A stretch of DNA of 10,888 nt from an uncultured Burkholderiales bacterium (lineage in GTDB: Bacteria > Pseudomonadota > Gammaproteobacteria > Burkholderiales > Burkholderiaceae_C): contig CAJBLW010000459.1 in assembly GCA_903953985.1 (NCBI GenBank), positions 1-10,888 of the forward strand, given 5' to 3'. Of the stretch, positions 6,659 through 10,888 are shown in pieces. Every line of letters begins with the position of its first letter. The first letter of the stretch is position 1. Position numbers and translations under genes: made by a program. The notes beneath the pieces were generated by a model. That model saw nothing but the letters and a program-made list of their open reading frames with translations, made no database searches and had not been told where the DNA came from.

Positions 6659-7312
6659 ATGACCAATTTTTCACGTTCCACGTGGCCAACTGCCCTACCG
6701 CTGGTCGCCATTCTTCGCGGTATCAAGCCTGATAAAGCCGTGACCCATGCCAGTGCCTTGCTCGATGCAGGTTTCGACTGCATCGAGGTGCCAACCAACT
6801 CGCCCGACTGGGCTGCCAGTGTCCGTGCGATCACCGATTACGCAGGAGATCGCGCACTGGTGGGTGCCGGTACGGTTCTGTCCGATGATCATCTGGCCGC
6901 TTTGCACGCAGCCGGTGGCCGCTTGGCCGTCTCACCTCATACCGACACCGAGTTGGTGGCCCGGGCCGTGGCTCAGTCGATGTTCGTGCTTCCAGGTGCA
7001 ATGACCACCAGCGAGATCTTCGCCGCGTGGCGCGCCGGGGCTCATGCGGTCAAGCTGTTTCCAGCCGTTTGCTTGGGATGCGACTACGTGCGCGCCCTGC
7101 GTGCCGTGTTACCGCCGGAGCTGGCATTACTGGCTGTTGGCGGCATCAACCCCAGCAACCTGGCCGATTACCTGCAGGCCGGCTGCACGGGCGCCGGTCT
7201 GGGCAGCGATTTGTACAGCCCCGGCCAGTCGCCGCAAGACACGGGCGCGCGTGCCCGGGCCTTCGTTGCAGCTTGGCAAGCCGCTCAATCCTCAAATCCC
7301 GTGCCTGTTTAA
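6659..7312 (+). CDS. dgoA: 2-dehydro-3-deoxy-6-phosphogalactonate aldolase
   Basis: Class I KDPG/KDPGal aldolase that splits 2-dehydro-3-deoxy-6-phosphogalactonate into pyruvate and glyceraldehyde 3-phosphate; 217 residues. The opening LPLVAILRGI, the general base Glu43 in CIEVPTNSP, the Schiff-base Lys132 in AVKLFP and the phosphate-site end GAGLGSDLY are all present. The NSP after the Glu and the GSDLY ending match DgoA better than KDPG aldolase (Eda). ATG at 6659 is chosen because it brings LPLVAILRG to the usual distance from the start. An upstream in-frame ATG at 6632 would overlap the ATPase gene by 20 nt. The Shine-Dalgarno match is weak, so translation may be coupled to the ATPase gene. 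dgoD follows after 2 nt. Confidence 0.94.
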   Translation: MTNFSRSTWPTALPLVAILRGIKPDKAVTHASALLDAGFDCIEVPTNSPDWAASVRAITDYAGDRALVGAGTVLSDDHLAALHAAGGRLAVSPHTDTELVARAVAQSMFVLPGAMTTSEIFAAWRAGAHAVKLFPAVCLGCDYVRALRAVLPPELALLAVGGINPSNLADYLQAGCTGAGLGSDLYSPGQSPQDTGARARAFVAAWQAAQSSNPVPV

Positions 7313-7314
7313 CT

Positions 7315-8463
7315 ATGAAAATCACCCGCCTCACCACCTACCGTGTACCCCCTCGCTGGATGTTCCTGAAGATCGAGACAGATGAAGGCATCGTCGGTTG
7401 GGGCGAGCCCGTGGTGGAGGGGCGTGCACGCACAGTGGAGGCTGCTGTTCATGAATTGTCCGACTATCTTGTCGGCCAGGACCCGCGCCGTATCAACGAC
7501 CTTTGGCAGGTCATGTACCGGGGTGGCTTCTACCGCGGCGGCCCCATCCTCATGAGCGCGATCGCCGGCATCGACCAGGCGCTGTGGGACATTCTGGGCA
7601 AGTCGATGGGCCAGCCGGTCTACAAGCTCCTAGGGGGGCGGCTGCGTGATCGTATGAAGACCTATTGCTGGGTAGGGGGGGACAGGCCGGGAGAGATTAT
7701 TGAAGGCATTCACCGGGCCCGCGCGATGGGGTTTGACACCGTCAAGATGAATGGCACCGAGGAATTCGCGATGGTCGAAAGCCATGCGGCGGTCGACCAG
7801 GCCTTGGAGAAATTTGCCTTGATCCGCGCTGAGTTTGGCAGCACGATCGACTTTGGCATCGACTTCCACGGACGCGTGTCCATGCCCATGGCCAAGGTAC
7901 TTTTGCGCGAACTCGAGCCACTGCGTCCGTTGTTCGTTGAGGAACCGGTGCTGGCAGAGCAATGCGAATACTACCCGCGATTGGCCGAAAGCACCTCTAT
8001 CCCATTGGCGGCTGGAGAGCGCATGTACTCACGATTTGATTTCAAGCGTGTTTTCGAGGCCGGCGGCATCTCCATCCTGCAACCTGATGTCTCGCACGCT
8101 GGCGGCATCACCGAGTGCCTGCGCATCGCCGCCATGGCCGAGGCCTATGACGTGTCCCTGGCGCCCCACTGCCCGCTGGGACCGGTAGCTCTGGCAGCCT
8201 GCCTGCAGGTCGACCTGGTGTCGCAAAACGCAGTGTTCCAGGAGCAAAGCATGGGTATCCACTACAACCAGGGTGCCGAATTGCTGGACTACGTCCTCAA
8301 CCCCGAGGATTTTCGCGTCAAGGACGGCTTTGTCGCCGCCAGCGAGCGACCCGGACTGGGCGTGGAGATAGATGAAGCGCGCGTGATCGCAGCGAGCGTC
8401 GATGCACCTGATTGGCATAACCCGGTGTGGCGCCACAAAGACGGCAGCGTCGCCGAGTGGTGA
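7315..8463 (+). CDS. dgoD: D-galactonate dehydratase (enolase superfamily)
   Basis: Mg-dependent dehydratase that converts D-galactonate to 2-dehydro-3-deoxy-D-galactonate, the first step of the De Ley-Doudoroff pathway. It is 382 residues long, the same as E. coli DgoD. The start MKITRLTTYRVPPRWMFLKI and long stretches after it match that protein closely as recalled. The catalytic residues fall at the same numbers: metal ligands Asp183, Glu209 and Glu235, with His185 and His285 as the acid/base pair. The ATG at 7315 is 2 nt after the dgoA stop. An open frame extends upstream to 7027, but only as an overlap with dgoA. The close similarity and intact active site make this the firmest functional call in the window. 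The dgoK remnant begins 5 nt after its stop. Confidence 0.97.
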   Translation: MKITRLTTYRVPPRWMFLKIETDEGIVGWGEPVVEGRARTVEAAVHELSDYLVGQDPRRINDLWQVMYRGGFYRGGPILMSAIAGIDQALWDILGKSMGQPVYKLLGGRLRDRMKTYCWVGGDRPGEIIEGIHRARAMGFDTVKMNGTEEFAMVESHAAVDQALEKFALIRAEFGSTIDFGIDFHGRVSMPMAKVLLRELEPLRPLFVEEPVLAEQCEYYPRLAESTSIPLAAGERMYSRFDFKRVFEAGGISILQPDVSHAGGITECLRIAAMAEAYDVSLAPHCPLGPVALAACLQVDLVSQNAVFQEQSMGIHYNQGAELLDYVLNPEDFRVKDGFVAASERPGLGVEIDEARVIAASVDAPDWHNPVWRHKDGSVAEW

Positions 8464-8467
8464 AGCC

Positions 8468-8644
8468 ATGGCCACGGCTCCTGTGAAAACGGGTTCACCC
8501 TGCCTGATCGCGCTGGACTGGGGCAGCTCCTCTCTGCGCGCATTTCTAATGGACGACGCCGGCGAAACGCTAGCCGAGCGCACCAGCGCCGACGGTGCAT
8601 CCCGGCTCGCTGCCACATCTTGCTGGGGTTCGAGCTCAGGTTGA
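8468..8644 (+). pseudogene. dgoK: 2-dehydro-3-deoxygalactonokinase, 5' remnant only (truncated)
   Basis: The intact enzyme phosphorylates 2-dehydro-3-deoxygalactonate at O6, between the DgoD and DgoA steps, and is about 290-330 residues long. Only 58 codons are open here. Residues 13-26 (LIALDWGSSSLRAF) are the N-terminal nucleotide-binding strand and loop of DgoK, and E-R-T-S-A-D-G-A-S-R-L at about 37-47 still fits the family. From about codon 48 the similarity stops, and the frame ends at a TGA at 8642-8644. The next features are a terminator and an opposite-strand regulator, so the missing ~250 codons are not nearby in any frame I checked. The start, 5 nt after dgoD, is what an intact operon would show. 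I read it as a 3' deletion; an assembly error or a functional small protein is less likely. Confidence 0.85.
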
Positions 8645-8665
8645 AGAGTCCCAAAAAAGCACTGC

Positions 8666-8695
8666 GCCCACCCACAAGGTGGGCTTTTTGCTTTT
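8666..8695. terminator. Bidirectional Rho-independent terminator
   Basis: The stem GCCCACC (8666-8672) pairs perfectly with GGTGGGC (8678-8684) around the loop CACAA. It is followed by TTTTTGCTTTT on the plus strand. On the other strand, after a short spacer, a T run comes from the A stretch at 8653-8658. It lies between the convergent ends of the dgo operon and the 8699-9439 regulator gene and can end both. Confidence 0.88.
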
Positions 8696-8698
8696 CAA

Positions 8699-9439
8699 TC
8701 AAGCAAGTCCTGATGCATCGGTATTGGGGCCTACCTTGTCCTGCATCAGGCGCCAAGCCCAATCGAGGTCCGCCTCCAGTTCGCGGCGAGCGGCCTGCGC
8801 ATCACGGTCTGCCATGGCCTGCATCAAGCCATGGTGGTGCAAGGTTCGTGGTGCCCCCTGCTCCGGCCTGTGATGGGCCACGGCCACACGCACATAAGGG
8901 CCGCTTTGCAGCCACAAACTGCGAATCATGGACAGCAAGGTGGGCGATTGAGCCGCCTCGTACAACATGAAATGAAACCGGCGATTGGCCTGCAATTCAG
9001 CCTCCACATCGCCCATTTGCACCGCCAAAGAGAACTCGGCATCGGCCTGTGAAAGAGCCAAGAGCAAATGTTCATCCGAACGCAATGCCGCCAGCTCGGC
9101 CGCGTGCCCTTCCACCAAAAGCCGTGCCTGGTGAATATCGTCCAGCCGCTGAACCGACAGATGTGGCACGCGAACGGGCCGCTGCGTGGCCGACTCCAGC
9201 GCCCCCTCGGCCACCAAGCGCCGCAAGGCCTCGCGCACGGGCATCACACTGGTGTGAAACGCGTCGGCCAAGTCCCTGATCTGAAGGGTTTGCCCACCCT
9301 GCAAGCGACCGCAGATCAACGCGTCAGAGAGCTCGGCATAAATGCGGTCCTGCACCGAATCGCGCGAAACCGGCCGCAACACCGGCAACGGGGATCGCAG
9401 GGATTCTGGGCTGGGGGCATCTCGTCGAGGTCGGGCCAT
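8699..9439 (-). CDS. GntR-family transcriptional regulator with FCD domain
   Basis: A 246-residue regulator, probably controlling the divergent TRAP transporter. The winged helix-turn-helix lies at about 25-92, with IRDLADAFHTSVMPVREAL at 54-72. The FCD ligand domain covers about 98-235, with His156 in RRFHFMLYE and the His cluster at 201-203. The last metal His of the family seems to be replaced (LEADLDW). It differs in the linker and ligand domain from the DgoR-like protein at 4827, so it is not a recent duplicate. There is no good Shine-Dalgarno before the ATG, and a TATACT box ends 5 nt ahead of it, so the mRNA may be leaderless. The ligand is unknown; organic or sugar acids are typical for FCD regulators next to TRAP genes. 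Confidence 0.92.
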   Translation of the reverse strand: MARPRRDAPSPESLRSPLPVLRPVSRDSVQDRIYAELSDALICGRLQGGQTLQIRDLADAFHTSVMPVREALRRLVAEGALESATQRPVRVPHLSVQRLDDIHQARLLVEGHAAELAALRSDEHLLLALSQADAEFSLAVQMGDVEAELQANRRFHFMLYEAAQSPTLLSMIRSLWLQSGPYVRVAVAHHRPEQGAPRTLHHHGLMQAMADRDAQAARRELEADLDWAWRLMQDKVGPNTDASGLA

Positions 9440-9444
9440 GGGGC

Positions 9445-9450
9445 AGTATA
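9445..9450 (-). promoter_or_regulatory. Candidate -10 box TATACT for the GntR regulator
   Basis: TATACT (5 of 6 consensus bases) on the minus strand ends 5 nt before the ATG at 9439, so transcription would begin at or very near the A of the ATG. The best -35 is TTGAAC at 9470-9465 with a short 14-nt spacer, which weakens the case. Confidence 0.35.
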
Positions 9451-9457
9451 TCCACGC

Positions 9458-9487
9458 TTGCTTTGTTCAAGAGGGTTGCCTTATTAT
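9458..9487 (+). promoter_or_regulatory. Candidate promoter for the TRAP transporter operon
   Basis: TTGCTT (9458-9463) and TATTAT (9482-9487, 5 of 6 consensus bases) are separated by 18 nt. Transcription would begin near 9494, inside the palindrome at 9486-9497, leaving about 16 nt of leader before the dctQ ATG. The -35 match is only 3 of 6. Confidence 0.4.
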
Positions 9488-9497
9488 GTGATCACAT
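9486..9497. promoter_or_regulatory. Perfect 12-bp palindrome ATGTGATCACAT, likely GntR operator
   Basis: A perfect inverted repeat centred on GATC, with further matching A/T pairs just outside after one mismatch. It sits in the 70-nt gap between the divergent regulator gene and dctQ, over the predicted dctQ transcription start and 12 nt before its ATG. Short A/T-flanked palindromes with GT...AC arms are typical operators of FCD-type GntR proteins. It resembles half-sites of CRP (TGTGA/TCACA) but lacks the 6-nt spacer CRP needs. Binding by the adjacent regulator is inference. Confidence 0.6.
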
Positions 9498-9509
9498 TAT
9501 GGTGAACGC

Positions 9510-10007
9510 ATGAAATCAGACCCAACCGACCCCCTGCCCGCAGCAGCGCCACGACCCGCTTTGTGGTTTGTCCATGTGGCTTCATGGGTGCTCGCGGCCA
9601 TGGCCGCCGTTGCCTTTCTGGATGTGGTTTTGCGCATCGCAGGCCGCCCGATCACCGGGGCTTACGAGCTCACGGCGCTGCTCATGGGCTTGCTGGTCTA
9701 TGCCACCTTGCCGCTGGTGACAGCGCAGGACGATCATGTGCGCGCTGGCATTTTGCAAATGTGGCGAAGTGCGCCAAAGGGCTTGGAGCGCGTGCTGCGC
9801 GAACTGCGCAAGATTTTGTCCTGCATGGCATTGGCTTATCTGGCCTGGGCATTGTTTCAATACATGTTGCGGGTCGGCGCAGCAGGTGACCGGGCACCCT
9901 ACATCGAAGTGCCCCTGTCGTGGGTGGCCGGATTTGGGGCGGTAAGCATGGCGCTTTCTGCGGTGATGGCCTTGTGGTCCAAGCGCCGTATCGGGGTGGC
10001 CACATGA
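9510..10007 (+). CDS. dctQ: TRAP transporter small permease (DctQ type)
   Basis: Small inner-membrane subunit of a TRAP-type secondary transporter, 165 residues as usual. Four hydrophobic spans lie at about 20-42, 52-72, 103-121 and 134-155. The Glu in AYELTALLMGLLVYATLP at the start of the second span and the following DHVR turn are family marks. It is first in the operon, with GGTGA 5 nt ahead of the ATG. It ends in an ATGA overlap with the large permease gene, so the two are probably made together. The transported compound cannot be deduced; organic acids are usual. The name is used in its family sense only. Confidence 0.9.
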   Translation: MKSDPTDPLPAAAPRPALWFVHVASWVLAAMAAVAFLDVVLRIAGRPITGAYELTALLMGLLVYATLPLVTAQDDHVRAGILQMWRSAPKGLERVLRELRKILSCMALAYLAWALFQYMLRVGAAGDRAPYIEVPLSWVAGFGAVSMALSAVMALWSKRRIGVAT

Positions 10008-10888
10008 CCGCCACCTTGATCGCCATGGCCGTGATGCTGGCACTGATTGCGCTGGAAGTGCCCATTGCCGTGGCCATGTTGGTCACGGGCGTGGTCGGGT
10101 GCCTGAGTGTCCTGGGCTGGAGCCCGACCTTGTTCATGGTGGGTGAAACCGCCTTCAGCACCGTCAACAACTATTCGCTCACGGTGGTGCCTTTGTTCAT
10201 CCTCATGGGCAACCTGATCAACGAGGCGGACATCTCGCGCGAGCTGTACCGCGCTACCTACCGTTTTGTGGGGCATCTGCGTGGCGGCTTGGCGATTGCC
10301 ACCGTGCTGGCCTGCGCGGGTTTTGCAGCCATTTGCGGCAGCAGCTTGGCCACATCGGCCGCCATGACGCGTGTGGCCTACCCCGAGATGAAGCGCTATG
10401 GCTACAGCGATGCACTGGCCACTGGCTGCATCGCCTCGGCCGGCACCTTGGGCATCATGATTCCGCCCAGCGTGGCCCTCATGGTCTACGGCATCATGAC
10501 CCAGACCGACATCGGCAAGCTGTTCCTTGCCGGTGTTCTGCCCGGCCTGTTGGGCGCCTTGCTGTATGTGGGTGCGGTCATGGTGTACACATGGCGTCAC
10601 CCTGAATCGGGTCCGGCAGGCGAGCGCAGCACATGGCAAGAACGCTTGCATTCTTTGCGCAGCATCGGCAGCGTGGTCCTGTTGTTCGGCTTGGTGATTG
10701 GCGGGCTTTATGGCGGTTGGTTCACCCCGACCGAAGCGGCGGGCATTGGCGCTGCAGGCGCTTTTGCGATGGTGATTGCACGCGGGCGACTGACGCGCAA
10801 GCTGCTGGCCCAGGTGCTGCGCGAGACCGCGGTCACCACCACCAGCTTGTTTTTCATCTTGATTGGCGCACTGGTCTTGTCCAAGTAC
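10004..10888 (+). CDS. dctM: TRAP transporter large permease (DctM type), cut by the right edge
   Basis: Ion-coupled transport subunit of the TRAP system. 295 residues are visible; the family has about 420-440, so the last third is outside the window. Recognisable blocks are VVPLFILMGNL (61-71), GFAAICGSSLATSAAM (106-121), the hairpin motif GTLGIMIPPS (147-156) and FTPTEAAGIGA (240-250), with many membrane spans. The ATG overlaps the dctQ stop (ATGA). No periplasmic binding-protein gene (DctP type) lies between the regulator and dctQ. It would have to follow dctM or lie elsewhere for the transporter to work, because TRAP systems need one. Confidence 0.93.
   Translation, partial: MTATLIAMAVMLALIALEVPIAVAMLVTGVVGCLSVLGWSPTLFMVGETAFSTVNNYSLTVVPLFILMGNLINEADISRELYRATYRFVGHLRGGLAIATVLACAGFAAICGSSLATSAAMTRVAYPEMKRYGYSDALATGCIASAGTLGIMIPPSVALMVYGIMTQTDIGKLFLAGVLPGLLGALLYVGAVMVYTWRHPESGPAGERSTWQERLHSLRSIGSVVLLFGLVIGGLYGGWFTPTEAAGIGAAGAFAMVIARGRLTRKLLAQVLRETAVTTTSLFFILIGALVLSKY

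Noticed and set aside
7027..7314. N-terminal extension of dgoD by 96 codons
   Set aside because: The extension lies wholly within dgoA in another frame. The ATG at 7315 gives the exact family length of 382 residues and catalytic residues at the standard numbers.
7630..7690. Runs of 6-7 G as possible frameshift or quadruplex sites in dgoD
   Set aside because: The reading frame is intact across both runs and the protein matches the family on each side. They are Gly-rich codons in a GC-rich genome.
8595..8970. Plus-strand open frames running through the terminator and into the regulator gene
   Set aside because: They begin in the dgoK tail in the wrong frame, read through the terminator hairpin and then run antisense to a clear GntR gene. 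No DgoK similarity is visible in them.
9486..9497. CRP binding site
   Set aside because: TGTGA and TCACA are directly joined here, whereas CRP needs about 6 nt between them. A GntR-type operator fits better.
9899..10651. 250-codon open frame on the minus strand opposite dctQ/dctM
   Set aside because: Same His/Gln/Gly-rich composition and no motif. The plus-strand TRAP proteins are unmistakable.

Overview
The window looks like part of a Burkholderiales (Comamonadaceae-like) betaproteobacterial chromosome. This rests on the high GC content, the GC-ending codons, the dense same-strand operons and the protein sequences themselves. The lineage is inferred, because no rRNA or other marker is present. 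All genes are metabolic or transport genes. I see no tRNA, rRNA, CRISPR array, insertion sequence or phage gene.

Left arm (1-4673, minus strand). Read in transcription order, this is one tight operon: a Tat-exported sugar-type solute-binding protein, two MalF/MalG-type ABC permeases, a divergent shikimate-dehydrogenase-family oxidoreductase, and a sulfatase that starts with TTG inside the stop of the previous gene and runs off the left edge. The middle (4674-4826) is a divergent control region. A 17-bp palindrome sits at its centre, and two near-identical GTCWGACAAATA elements lie about 43-45 bp to either side.

Central arm (4827-8644, plus strand). This is a D-galactonate (De Ley-Doudoroff) operon: a DgoR-like GntR/FadR-family regulator, the MalK/UgpC-type ATPase that presumably powers the divergent permeases, 2-dehydro-3-deoxy-6-phosphogalactonate aldolase (dgoA), D-galactonate dehydratase (dgoD), and only the first ~50 codons of 2-dehydro-3-deoxygalactonokinase (dgoK). 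The kinase is truncated just before a strong bidirectional terminator (8666-8695). As written, the pathway can import substrate, dehydrate it and cleave a phosphorylated product, but it lacks the kinase that joins the last two steps.

Right arm (8699-10888). A second FCD-type GntR regulator (minus strand) is divergent from a TRAP transporter, dctQ then dctM, which overlap by ATGA; dctM runs off the right edge. A perfect 12-bp palindrome, ATGTGATCACAT, lies between them just upstream of dctQ and is the likely operator.

Taken together, the first 8.6 kb reads as a regulated island for uptake and breakdown of a galactonate-type sugar acid. The attached cytoplasmic sulfatase and altered AroE-like enzyme suggest that the real substrate may be a sulfated or otherwise modified derivative. 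That combination, and the broken kinase, are the most interesting points. The substrate is inference only.
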